A DNA stretch of 64,000 nucleotides from Dermacentor variabilis. Its lineage: Eukaryota; Arthropoda; Arachnida; Ixodida; Ixodidae. The notes under the pieces were generated by a model. The model was not told the DNA's origin. It worked only from the letters and a program-made list of their open reading frames with translations, and ran no database searches. Shown piece after piece: positions 11,401-20,601 of the stretch. The DNA lies in assembly GCF_050947875.1 (NCBI RefSeq), contig NC_134568.1, positions 217,033,673 through 217,097,672 on the forward strand, written 5' to 3'. Position 1 is the first letter of the stretch; every line of letters begins with the position of its first letter. The position numbers were made by a program, and so were the translations under genes.

Positions 11401-11568
11401 GAGGAGGTTGCTTTTTTCTTAAAGCAGTAAGAATGGGGTATACCGATGTAAAGGGAGCTTTGAGGCGAGTTCTATACTCCAGACAATTTTTCTGCCACAT
11501 GATCAGATGCTTTACTTCGTGCGTCTGATCTAGTCTTGCTTGTGACATATCCCTTTGTGTGTGGCTTA
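11391..11568 (+). repeat. left shoulder of the foldback unit (shared with 28782-29002)
   Basis: From CAACGTTTATGRGGAGGTTG through GGCGAGTTCTATACTCCAG to TTATTAAGCG the sequence matches 28782-29002 outside the inverted arms. The two foldback elements therefore sit in the same larger repeated context. Confidence 0.8.
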
Positions 11569-11699
11569 TTAAGCGAAAGCCTTAGACCTCTGTTTCAAGG
11601 TCCCGTTGGGAGCTACAGAAAATTGCACGTAACCGAAGGAAGGTGGGAAGCGAACCAAAGCATGTGCAGCCGCGTATAAGAGATGATTAATGATTAGCA

Positions 11700-12273
11700 A
11701 AGTAATGATTGATTAGTGATTGGATTAAGATGAATTCGGGTGTAATAAGGAGGGTTAAGGTGGATTAAAGTCGATGAAGGTGCGTTGAGGTGAATTAAGG
11801 ACGATTATAGTGGATTAGGGTGGATTAATGTGCATGAAGAAGGATAAGGGTGGATTAAGAAGGATTAAGGTCATTAAGAAGGATTATGGTGGGTTAGGGT
11901 AATTAAAGTGAACGAACGAGAATTAGGGTGGATTAAGGAGGATTACGGCGGACTAAGGTAGATGAATGTGGATTCGGGTGGATTAAGGTGAATTAAGGAC
12001 AATTATGGTGGATTAAAGTGAATGAGGAAGCATTAGGGTTGATTAAGGAGGATTAAAGTGCATTAAAGAGGGTTAGAGTAGATTAAGGTCGATGAAGGTG
12101 GATTAGGGTGCATTAGGGAGGACTTTCGTGCATTATGGCGGAATAAAGTGAATGAAGGAGGATTAAGGTCGATGAATGTGGAATCGGTGGATTAATGGGC
12201 ATTAGGAGGATTATGGTAGACTAAGGTAGATGAATGTGGATTCGGGTGGATTAAGGTGAATTAAGGACAATTT
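11700..12273 (+). repeat. 11-bp tandem array, left arm of foldback 1
   Basis: Degenerate GGTGGATTAAG-type units with variants (GAATTAAGG, GATGAAGGTG). A higher-order period of about 268 bp is visible: the segment starting GATGAATGTGGATTCGGG at about 11963 starts again at about 12231. Confidence 0.85.
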
Positions 12274-14704
12274 ATTTATTATTTATTATTTATTTATTAT
12301 TACCTCAAAGGCCCCAGTGTGGGGTATTACATGAGGGATGGGTGACCACTTCAGTGGAATATGGACTCAATGGCAGCCTTGAAATGATGTGGATTGGAGT
12401 GGTGCACGGCGTCGGCGGGAAGGTCATTCCAGTCCCGGGCAGTCTTCACAAAGAAAGAATGTAGGTGCGCAGTGGTCCGGGCAGGCGGAGGATACACAGA
12501 TTTTTCATGACATAATCGGCAAGACTGGCGGTGTGCTGGAATGATGGCTGGAGTACTAGGAGCAGAATGATAAAATTTGTGATAAAGGCACAGTCTGAAA
12601 ACATGACGCCTTATATCTAGATTGGAAATTCCTGCTTTTAATTTTAACTGAGAGACACTAGTGTGGTAAGAATAATCAGAATAAATATAGCGAGCTGCAC
12701 GATTCTGAACTGCTTCTAGAGTGTTAGAAAGGGTGGTTTGGTGTGGGTCCCAAACAGAGCATGCGTATTCTAGCTTAGGTCTGACAAAAGTTAGATAAGT
12801 TAGTATCTTTAGGGATGGTGGTACGAAGCGCAAGTTGCGGCGGAAGTAACCAAGCGTGCGATTGGCTTCGTTAGTGATGTTCGTAATATGAGGGGACCAA
12901 GAAAGGTTATTTGAGAGTGTAAGGCCTAGGTACTTGCATGACTCCACTGATGATATTTCCGAGTTGCAGAGAACGTACTTAGGAGTATGGTGAATCTTCC
13001 GTCGATGAAAAGGTATTAGTAAAGTCTTTGTAGTGTTCAGTGACATTAGCCACATGCTGCACCACAAGGTAACTTTGTCTAGATCATCTTGCAATGCGTG
13101 GTGGTCGGTATCAGCTAGGATTGGGCGATAAATGACACAATCGTCAGCAAAAAGGCGAATGTTAGATGTGAGATTAGCCGGTAAATCATTAATATATATA
13201 AGGAATAGGAGGGGCCCGAGAACTGTGCCTTGGGGTACACCGGAGAGAACAGGGCTTTTAGAGGAGGAGTGGTTGTTAGCATACACAAACTGTTGTCTGT
13301 TAAGAAATTTCGTATCCAGTTCAAAACAAGGGGATTAAGGTGCAAGCGAGAAAGTTTTAGGAGTAGTCGTTGATGCGGAACTTTGTCAAACGCCTTTTCG
13401 AAATCTAAAAAGAGGGCATCAACTGGAATGTTTTGATCAAGGTTAGAGCTTATGTCATTTATAAAGAGTGCTAATTGGCTATCACAAGATAAACCTTTAC
13501 GGAAGCCATACTGGTTAGGGTGGAAGAAACTGACAGATGTTAGGAATGAAGCAATGTGGGAGTAAAGCACATGTTCCATCAATTTCGAACAGACGCTAGT
13601 TAGAGAAATTGGGCGGTAGCTACTACATGATGATGAAGGACCTTTCTTTGGGACTGGAATAACCTTACCCACTTTCCAGTCATCCGGCACCACTCCTGAT
13701 GATAAGCATTGCTGAAAAATGTGACATAATATCTCGCTTGTTACATATTTAGTATTTTTTAAGACTTTAGAATTAATACCATCGATGCCAGGTGAAGACG
13801 ACAGCTTTAAGGAATCAATGCATTTCCTGATTCCATCAGAACTGAAGGTGATTGCGGGCATGGTATGGTAACTGAAAAGTGGGAATTCAGGAAGTTCACC
13901 TTTAGGCTCATTCGTAAACACGGAAGAGAATGCATGATTAAGCGCTTCGGCGATTTCCTGATCAGGAATAGGCTTATTTTTCTCGTCGCACAGAGCAAGT
14001 GGTTGCGAACGCTTTGGATTTATAATATTCCAGAATTTTTTGGAGTTATTTCGCAGGATGTTTGGTAGGATAGTCGAAGAAAAGGAGCGTTTTGCTTGAC
14101 TAGCAAGGGATAGGTACGTTTTTTCAGCGGTGTAGTATTTCTGCCATGCGCACTCAGAGTTGGAATGCCTAGCAGCGCGGTAAAGCCTTTTCTTTTTATT
14201 GTTGAGACGCTTTAGTGTCGTATTAAACCAGGGTGATGAGTGCTTTTCAGTTACAGTGATAGTAGGTATGTAAGTTTTTATCAGCTCATGCATTTTATTT
14301 TTGAAAAGAAGCCAGTTAATTTCAACAGAACGTTCTAAGAAACCGGTAAAGAACGAGCTGGCAAATTCCGCTAGTTTAATATTCATATCAGTATAGTTGC
14401 CTTTGTCGTAAAGCGTAATAGTCTTTCTAGTTTTAGTGAAGGCAGGGATGTCACTTTGGAACGAGGTATGTAGCACTGAATGATCGCTAAGGCCAGGTAA
14501 GTGCGTCAGTGGTGAAACATTATCGGAGTGAGAAGTAAGGATGAGGTCTAATATGTTAGAAGACTTATCATTGTGCCGCGTGGGGTTACTGACAATTTGT
14601 GTTAAGCCAAACGTAAGGCACGTATTAAGAAAATCATTTTCGACATTGTTTTTTGACGTTGTTTCAGCTATATTGAGCCAATTGATGGCAGGGAAGTTGG
14701 TGGT
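12274..14704 (-). pseudogene. CR1/L2-like LINE ORF2 (endonuclease end, RT), one frameshift
   Basis: A 5'-truncated but otherwise young LINE. On the minus strand the frame opens near 14690 inside the endonuclease (FPAINWL, later GLSDHSVL, an AP-endonuclease terminal motif). It passes the linker SSPWFNTTLKRLNNKKKRLYR and enters the RT domain (DDWKVGKVIPVPKK, SYRPISLTS, FLDFEKAFDKVPHQRL). Near 13300, after RNFLTD, the frame shifts by one base and continues from about 13305 to 12351: SGVPQGTVLGPLLFLIYIND, the intact active site LFADDCVIY, NTTKT, CKYLGL, and a C-terminal NRAARYI...RRHVFRL...WNDLP. The 3' end is an (AATAAAT)-type tail at 12274-12300. It interrupts the foldback array. One indel is the only obvious defect besides the 5' truncation. 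Confidence 0.9.
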
Positions 14705-14935
14705 GAATTATGGTGAATTAGAGTGGGTTAAAGTGAATGAGGAAGTGTTAGGGTTGATTAAGGAGGATTAAAGTGCATTAAAGAGGGTTAGAGTAGATTA
14801 AGGTCGATGAAGGTGGATTAAGGTGCATTAAGGAGGACTTTCGTGGATTATGGCGGAATAAAGTGAATGAAGGAGGATTAAGGTCGATGAATGTGGAATC
14901 GGTGGGTTAATGTGCATTAGGAGGATTATGATAGA
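14705..14935 (+). repeat. 11-bp array resumed after the LINE (left arm, inner part)
   Basis: Resumes at the position of the ~268-bp higher-order unit where the array stops at 12273: the continuation (GTGAATGAGGAAG, then GTTAGGGTTGATTAAGG) matches the uninterrupted unit at about 12004-12050. Confidence 0.85.
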
Positions 14936-14951
14936 CGAATCTGTTTTAATA

Positions 14952-15540
14952 CTCAATGAACCCTAATCCACCTTAATGCTCCTTCATCCACCTTAATCAA
15001 GCTTAATACTCCCAATCTACCTTATTACAACCTAATCAACCTACATCGCCCCTAATGCACCTTAGCCTACCCTATACGGTCTTAAACCTAAGCATCATAA
15101 TCCGCATTAATCCTTATTCATGCGCCTTAATCCAACTTAATCCTGCTTAATAGTCTCAATCTAGCTTAGTACACCCTAATCCACCTCTATCAAAGCTAAT
15201 CCAGCTCCATGGTCCCTAATCCACCCTAATCGGTCTTAATCATCCTTTATCAACCCTAATTCACCGTACTCCACATCAATCGACCTTAATCTTCCTTTAT
15301 CCACCTTAATCCTCCCTAATCCTTGTTCATGCACCCTAATCCACCCTATCGGTCTTAATACCCTTTCATCAACCCTTCACCTTAATCCACCATAATCCGC
15401 CTTAATACACCTCCACCCACCTTAATCTTTATTCATGCATCTTAATCCTTCTTATTACACTCTAATCCACCTTAATCTTCTTTAATACACTCTAGTCAAC
15501 CTTAATCCTCCATAATCCACCTTATGTCAATCACTAATGA
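14952..15540 (-). repeat. 11-bp tandem array, right arm of foldback 1
   Basis: The complement orientation (CCTTAATCCACC-type units) of the left arrays, ending at the unique part of the right inverted arm. Confidence 0.85.
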
Positions 15541-15673
15541 TTCATTAACTTGGGTAATCATTATCTTATACAGGGGTGGACATGCTTTGGGTCACCTCTG
15601 GCCTTCCTTGGGTCACGTGATACTTCCATTCTACAACGCGACCTTGAAACAGATCTAAAGGCTTTCGCCTTAA

Positions 15674-15919
15674 AACCTTAAAAAAGAACTCAATGTTGAC
15701 TAGCTAACGCTCATCACCTGCAATACCACGGGTATACTTGCCACTAATTTTTTCAGGGCGCAAAGCAGAATCTATAATGCTGCACTTCCGACTGAATTAC
15801 AGATAGCGACGTGCGAGGTGATGGAGCCGCCCCAGAATATTAAGCATACTGAGGACAACCGCAACAAAACGCTGGTGAGCAGGCCAGAAGAATGAAAAAA
15901 AAAATGCTGCATTACGGGA
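15674..15919. repeat. right shoulder of foldback unit (shared with 30316-31080)
   Basis: Segments such as ACCACGGGTATACTTG, AATTTTTTCAGGGC, CGACGTGCGAGGTGATGGAG and GCTGGTGAGCAGG recur in the same order downstream of the second foldback. There they are separated by an extra ~400 bp, so insertions or deletions have occurred since the copies split. Confidence 0.75.
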
Positions 15920-16136
15920 TGCTTTGCTACGAGCTATAAGAAAGACGCCTCAGCTCGCGAACAACGCTGTTCTTTGTCGGAACAAAGTTCTTTCGGCCGA
16001 TGTCATGCAGCCACTGCTTCCTGCGCAAGCCGTCACGCTTTCCTTGTGGTATCATAAAAACGGCATAACCATCTTCAGGCTCGTCACCTGCAATAGTTGC
16101 ACCTGCTGCACTGCACCTGCTGCAGTTCAGCTCGGC
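15920..16136 (-). pseudogene. THAP-domain first exon, broken copy
   Basis: Minus-strand homologue of the THAP frame at 31295-30987. It retains PEDGYAVFMIPQGKRDG, LRRKQWLHDIGRKNFVPTK and a following VVRELRRL, but the zinc-ligand start is lost: the ATG is followed by Pro-Ser-stop, and a CACCTGCTGCA-type duplication occupies the region where copy 2 has its CCRAYNC cysteines. It lies 250 bp outside the right foldback arm, pointing towards it. A remnant of a P-superfamily-like transposase exon; the rest of the transposase was not found. Confidence 0.6.
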
Positions 16137-16419
16137 ATAGCGCTAGCACATAGAGCAGGAAACACAGCGTACGACGTTCGCTGCGCCGAGCTAAAGCGCC
16201 GAGCCAGCCGTGCTCAGGAGGAAAATGGCGCGAACGAAAAAGAAAAACACAAGATCCGCACGTTTGCAAGGGCAACGGCAAGGAGACCAATCGTCGTGCA
16301 GAAAAACGGGGTCAAAACTGGTTGCCGCCGGGGGAACGCACAAGGGGCGAGGAGGAGGCGAGGAGGTCGCGCGGCGGCGGCACAGTTCAAAGTGTGTCGC
16401 TACTTTCAAATTATCAAGG
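16137..16419. repeat. continuation of the foldback/THAP repeat unit (shared with 31296-31605)
   Basis: The sequence upstream of the THAP frame (GCGCTAGCACA, ACGACGTTCGCT, GCTAAAGCGCCGAGCCAGCC, AAGATCCGCACGTTT, GGAGACCAATC, GCAGAAAAACGGG, TACTTTCAAATTATCAAGGG) is conserved between the two copies. Confidence 0.8.
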
Positions 16420-16563
16420 GATTTTCACTCGCACATACAGCATGCGACGCGCGGCGACGATGTTATCGCCGTTGGACTTTATAGGGAACATGAGGGCGAC
16501 GGCAGAAATACGCCTGGAGTGTCCATATAATTGCTATCGCAATAATGTAATAAGAATATCCGG
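16420..16563 (+). repeat. dispersed repeat, copy 2 (see 2033-2175)
   Basis: Shares CACATACAGCATRCG, TGTTATCGCC, TATAGGGAACA-like, CCTGGAGTGTCCATATAATT and AATAATG... segments with 2033-2175. Confidence 0.65.
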
Positions 16564-16889
16564 CAAGTGAAGCGACCCGCGGCTCATTACTTTCCGCAAA
16601 AGTAAAAAAATCGAACTTTCACCATGCGACAATTCGCTGCGGCGCAACAATGTCTTTTGTGTTTGTGTGTGTGAGGGGGAGGAGGCACCGAAATGAACAA
16701 AAAAAAAAAAAAGCGCGAAGGAAAGCATGTTGGCCACAATCGAATGCCTACTTTGGGCACATATCGAAGAAAACGCGAGATGTTTGGCCCACAAAGAACC
16801 ATACACATACTGCTCGGTATCTAACACCGGCGAGACAAGACTCCGGAGAGGTTGCGCTCAAGCGAACGCCTTGCAATACGTCTAGCCCC
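16564..16889. other. no gene seen
   Basis: Contains short A and GT runs only. Open frames here have no recognisable domain. Confidence 0.4.
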
Positions 16890-17402
16890 CCCGGTAATGG
16901 TGGCGAGCGACCATTGTTTTTTTCTCTCGTCTGCTAGCCAGAAGGTGTCCAAAACTCTGCCAGGCGAATATCCACGCATCCAGAGAAAAACGAACGCGCA
17001 CTGAAGTGCGTCGAGTGGTGGTCGGGGCAACACGAGAAAAACGCATGCGCTCTGGGTGGCTCTCGCAGCCCGCGGGTAGCGAGAACAAGAAAATAAGAGG
17101 CTCAATGTGTCCTCGCGATAAAAATCAAAGTAGAAAAAAAAGAACGTTGTTACTTTTGCTCGCTTTAGTGTGTTGACATGGATGCTTTGGCGCAGGTGAA
17201 AAGAATGTTGATATTTTTTTCTGTAACATGACGGCAGAAATGAACCACCACAACGCTTCATCTCATCGGACCTCGCTGCGTGCTTTGTCAACTTGTCTGA
17301 TAGTGTGTTGATTTTGCCTGTCTCGTATGTTCCGATGTACGACTTTAGAAAAGTCAATGCACCTTTGGCGTCAAATGCTTATAACATTAAAGCCACAAAG
17401 TT
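16890..17402 (-). repeat. ~520-bp repeat, copy 2 (see 10850-11400)
   Basis: Direct copy of the segment left of the foldback. It ends at ACAAAGTTCC, exactly where copy 1 continues into the foldback shoulder, and is followed by an unrelated truncated LINE. The minus-strand frame 17357-16821 preserves the MTFLKS...DKLTKHAARS...KRCGGSF peptide of copy 1. Confidence 0.75.
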
Positions 17403-17445
17403 CCGGAATTGAAAATCTAATAGAAATGTCAACGCACCTTTCACC

Positions 17446-17512
17446 TTAATTAATACCAATATCTTAATACCAATACCATTGGTATTAATATTAATACCAT
17501 TAATACCAATAT
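17446..17512 (+). repeat. short AATACC-type repeat at a LINE 5' junction
   Basis: Repeated TTAATACCAAT/ATACCAT units, part palindromic, lie exactly between the ~520-bp repeat and the truncated LINE. Confidence 0.6.
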
Positions 17513-18505
17513 CTGATAGCACAAAGTTTCTCGGCGTAGTTTTAGACAGGCATCTGAAATTCAATCTTCATGCGCAGTCACTTGTCCGTAAGATATCGTT
17601 TGGAATACGCGCCATCAACAAAACTCGCTCATATTTTCAGCCACACATTATCCATTCCCTTTATCATACACACATTCACAGCCATTTATCTTACTGCATA
17701 TCAGCCGGGGGAAACAAATACCTCGCTCACCTCAGCCAACGTCAACGACTGCAGAATCAGGCGATTCGCCTCATGATTTTCAGCCATTTCCTATCGAATG
17801 CAACGCCACTTTATTGCCAGTTTAAACATTCATCCTCTTCATCAGCTCTTTCAGTTAAAGTTAACAATCATGATCTATAAGTTATTTAGTAATATTGCAC
17901 ACATAGATGGCTTTGTTATTGAAAATTTTGTAAATACTAACACTACTAGGTCCTCTGAACTCGATAATCGTCTTTTACCTGAAGTGCGCACAAACTATGG
18001 TAAGTTCCACTACCACATTTGCGGGAATAAAACTATGGAATTCTATTCCACATGCCATTAAATCATCCCCCACAGAGCATATATTCAAGAATAAAGTTAA
18101 GAAATACTTTATGCAGCAACTCTCTTCATCCTAACAACTGACTTTTGTGAATGTAATCATAATTGACTTAGCTATTATACTACATGTTATATTACTCCTC
18201 TTTTTATTGTATTGTAAGTTTGCATTGCTTGTTCACTACAGAAGTTATGTTCGCAATTTCTGTCTTACTAAACAGCTTTATATTTTGTTGTGTTTTCGCG
18301 CTGTTCCTTATTTTACCAAATTGTCCGTAAAGCCACCGTAACCAATGCTTGAACTGTATCTCGTTTTTTTTTTTTTCACTTTGTTCATGTATGGGAGTCC
18401 CCCTTACAATTTCTAACTTTGGGACTCCCTGTGTAGTGCTAATTTTGCATACAATTCTTTGTAAAACTGACATCGGTGATGAATAAACTTGAACATCAAA
18501 AGTTT
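17513..18505 (+). mobile_element. CR1/L2-like LINE, 5'-truncated 3' end
   Basis: The frame from about 17479 shows STKFLGVVLDRHLKF, HAQSLVRKIS, HIIHSLYHTHIHSHLSYCI and RLQNQAIRLMIF, the region following the RT active site in CR1/L2/Jockey LINEs. It then breaks up; the matching C-terminal part is in other frames to about 18060. The 3' UTR ends after an AATAAA at 18482-18487. No RT active site is included. Confidence 0.75.
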
Positions 18506-18875
18506 CTGAGAACTTTATACCCATAATGTTTCGGAACTGAAATCCGTGCGCTACGTAGATTCCGTGGCCTCCGTGAGATGCCGTGACGAGCCCGCTCGCC
18601 ATCAAAACCTCCTTGAAACTCTGTGCTCGGGTGGGGCTCCTTGCGTTATGTGACTCCCGGTGCATGGGCGTTGCCGCAAAATCCAGCCCAAGTTCGCAAT
18701 GTACGCGCTGAGATGTCTTTTCGAGCGTGAAAAAGACATTCTAGACAAAATGCAGAATGATTTCCGGCGCCGGGGGTTGTTTTGGTCAGCGTTGCATGAA
18801 CAGCCCGAAAAAATTGCTGGGAGGGCGGGGGCTGAAGCCTCATAAGCCCCCCCCCCCCCCCTGACTACACCCCTG

Positions 18876-19055
18876 CGGCCCACGTATGGTAAGGGCTTAA
18901 CGCCTGCTTCAGCTCCGTCGCGGGTCGGCCCGGCATTGCACTATCTTCGGGATCGGCCCACGCATGGGGAGTGCTTAGCGCCTGCTTCACCTCCACCGCG
19001 GCTCGGCCCGGTGTTGCACTATCTCCGGGATCGGCCCACGTATGGGGAGTTCTTT
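18876..19055 (+). repeat. 78-bp satellite, about 2.3 units
   Basis: CGGCCCACG starts at 18876, 18954 and 19032, exactly 78 bp apart. Units share ATGGGGAG-like, CGCCTGCTTCA, CGGCCCGG and TTGCACTATCT segments. I associate this unit with tick sequence, from memory only. Confidence 0.85.
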
Positions 19056-19243
19056 GCTTACCACGGCAACGACGACACGAAACTTTCCTTGTACGGTAGA
19101 CGTAGCTGTATATGTAAGTTCACAATAGAGATTCAGAAACTTTGGTTATCGGAATTAATCGTGGGTTTTTAAAGCGAAGCTTTCTTTTCCCTCTTCCTTC
19201 GCTAGAGACCGATTGGTAGCATATCACCGTCCACAACCGCGAA

Positions 19244-19415
19244 ATGCGGTTGAGATTTCCTCCCCCACACGAATCCTTAACGAAATTCCAGCAAACTACC
19301 TGGCACCATCTTCGGGCACAAACCTTCCTCTCTCCAGCTTTTCTCGCCTTGGTTCATGCAGGCCTATATAGACAGGAATGTACGCTCTGCAGCGCGTCCA
19401 GAACCGCAGAGCCGT
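19244..19415 (+). pseudogene. I/R1/Jockey-type LINE ORF2 tail fragment
   Basis: Encodes ESLTKFQQTTWHHLRAQTF followed by HAGLYRQECTLCSASRTAE. The same GLYRQECTLCGASR motif occurs in the minus-strand fragment at 23272-23003, so both derive from one LINE family. It corresponds to the C-terminal zinc-binding region after RT/RNase H. Cut short by the adjoining Penelope relic. Confidence 0.65.
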
Positions 19416-19715
19416 ACTGTTTTTTACTTTTCGTGCGGCAAAAAGTAGTTTGGGCAGACGGGACGCTGCATTAACATCCGCCTTAGGGAGCACCAAGGTG
19501 CGATCAGGAGTGCAACAGGCTCGAATCTGGCTGCGCGTTGTAGAAATTACTTATGCAAACCTGTGTTTGAACAAACCGAAATATTGTATAAAGATGTAAA
19601 TCAAATCAACCGCGAGATTGTAGAATTGTGGAAGCCTACTTCAGGCATGTCAACTGAGGCGCATGCGTCAGCCGGACTTCTATCGCTCTGCATGATAAAG
19701 AAACTGAGTTTTTGA
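19416..19715 (+). pseudogene. Penelope-like element GIY-YIG endonuclease relic
   Basis: The frame ending at the TGA at 19713-19715 reads FSCGKK-stop-FGQTGRCINIRLREHQGAI, then NLAARC, CKPVFEQTEILYK and INREIVELW. This is the GIY-YIG endonuclease that ends Penelope-like retroelement proteins: a CGK(x)YIGQTGRCIN-RL-EH block, a distal His/Cys region and the REI/E segment. The catalytic YIG is destroyed: the tyrosine codon is a stop and Ile is Phe. No RT is present upstream, so only the 3' end of the element remains. The motif match is strong although the copy is dead. Confidence 0.8.
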
Positions 19716-20072
19716 ATGGCAAGATAAGCGGACACCCTTTCAGCAATTGTAAGCGTCATTTCACACGTGGTTACATTCTCTGTATATTTAATCACTTGTT
19801 TGAAAAAAATAAACCAGATATTAGTCTGCGCTCGTATCGTGTACTTCCTTTTGTCTTTCGTCCGGGTTGCGCTACCCACCTCTAGGAACACGTTAATCAA
19901 AGCATCCAGCATGGAATGCTTCGCTTACATCGATTCCCACAATGCGTGGGATGCGCATAATTGTTTTCTTTTCTTTTTTTCTTCTTTAACGTATGTACAG
20001 GACATTTGGCAATAAAGTAACAAGAGCTTGGTGGCGCAACCCACTGCCCCGTGCCAAAGGGGACGCTCATAA
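19716..20072. other. no gene seen
   Basis: Probably 3' flank of the Penelope fragment plus unassigned sequence. Confidence 0.4.
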
Positions 20073-20092
20073 CATCCATCCATCCATCCATC
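20073..20092. repeat. (ATCC)n microsatellite
   Basis: Five CATC units. Confidence 0.9.
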
Positions 20093-20253
20093 GCTGCGCC
20101 GCCTGACCATTGAAGGTTGCCTATATAGGGGGCCCATCACGTGACCCTTAAGACTCGGCGTACGGTTAAGAATGTTTGGTTCTCGGTATATTTTAATCCG
20201 CACTTGTCTGGGTGCTTTGCCAACCGTTCTGTTGACATTTTCTCCCGGTATGC

Positions 20254-20257
<4 letters not shown>

Positions 20258-20293
<36 letters not shown>
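20258..20293. repeat. (AT)n microsatellite, left of palindrome
   Basis: Pure AT dinucleotides abutting the left arm of the palindrome. Confidence 0.95.
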
Positions 20294-20296
<3 letters not shown>

Positions 20297-20347
20297 GCAG
20301 GAAAGAGACGACGAACTTTTTGGGAGACTTCTTTTTCTTACTTAACG

Positions 20348-20377
20348 TTTTCGGCTGGTGGACCAGCCTTCGTCAGA
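20348..20377 (-). ncRNA. hammerhead-ribozyme-like core, inverted copy
   Basis: The reverse complement of the motif at 20424-20453: CTGACGA, a stem-II hairpin and GAAAAC. Its stem-I partner sequences differ because the palindrome spacer is not symmetrical. Confidence 0.45.
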
Positions 20378-20419
20378 GTACTCTGACTGTACTGTACAGA
20401 GTACTCTGACTGTATACTG

Positions 20420-20464
20420 TACTCTGACGAAGGCTGGTCCACCAGCCGAAAACGTTAAGTAAGA
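20420..20464 (+). ncRNA. hammerhead-ribozyme-like motif (Penelope type)
   Basis: TACT pairs with AGTA (stem I) around the conserved CTGACGA (20424-20430). A hairpin GGCTGG-TCCA-CCAGCC (stem II, preceded by one extra A) leads to GAAAAC, a 2-bp AC/GT stem III and a GTA cleavage triplet. Minimal hammerheads with tiny stem III are known in Penelope-like retroelements. The extra A before stem II is non-canonical. Activity is unknown. Confidence 0.5.
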
Positions 20465-20545
20465 AAAAGAAGTCTCCCAAAAAGTTCGTCGTCTCTTTCC
20501 TGCGTATTTTACGTCGGGTCCTGCGTGCTGAACTTTGAAGAAAAC

Positions 20546-20548
<3 letters not shown>

Positions 20549-20598
<50 letters not shown>
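20549..20598. repeat. (AT)n microsatellite, right of palindrome
   Basis: About 25 TA units. Confidence 0.95.

Positions 20599-20601
<3 letters not shown>

Larger units (their letters stand above)
11569..15673. mobile_element. foldback element 1 with tandem-repeat inverted arms (split by a LINE)
   Basis: The left arm starts TTAAGCGAAAGCC and the right arm ends GGCTTTCGCCTTAA. About 120 bp of each arm is clearly complementary (GCGAAAGCCTT, CTGTTTCAAGGTC, CACGT, AAGGAAGG, AAAGCATGT, TATAAGA, ATGATTA). Inside lie long arrays of a degenerate 11-bp unit, GGTGGATTAAG in the left half (11700-12273 and 14705-14935) and its complement CTTAATCCACC in the right half (14952-15540), inverted about a centre near 14940. 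A second element with the same ends is at 29003-30315. No transposase lies between the arms. The architecture is that of foldback transposons such as Drosophila FB or Galileo. The class assignment is inference. Confidence 0.8.
20294..20506. repeat. long palindrome of two inverted Penelope-type 3' ends
   Basis: Arms of about 85 bp (20294-20378 and 20421-20506) are essentially perfect reverse complements, from ACGCAGGAAAGAGACG to CGTCAGAGTA. The spacer is 42 bp of short GTACTCTGACTGT repeats. Each arm contains a hammerhead-like core. (AT)n arrays flank both sides. Confidence 0.95.

Noticed and set aside
11700..12273. Telomere-like array (contains TTAGGG and ATTAGGG)
   Set aside because: The unit is about 11 bp and degenerate, the array inverts at 14940 and is framed by inverted arms; arthropod telomere repeat would be TTAGG in one orientation.
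10850..17402. LTR retrotransposon with the 520-bp repeats as LTRs
   Set aside because: No TG...CA ends, primer-binding site, polypurine tract or pol between them; the interior is a foldback and a THAP exon.
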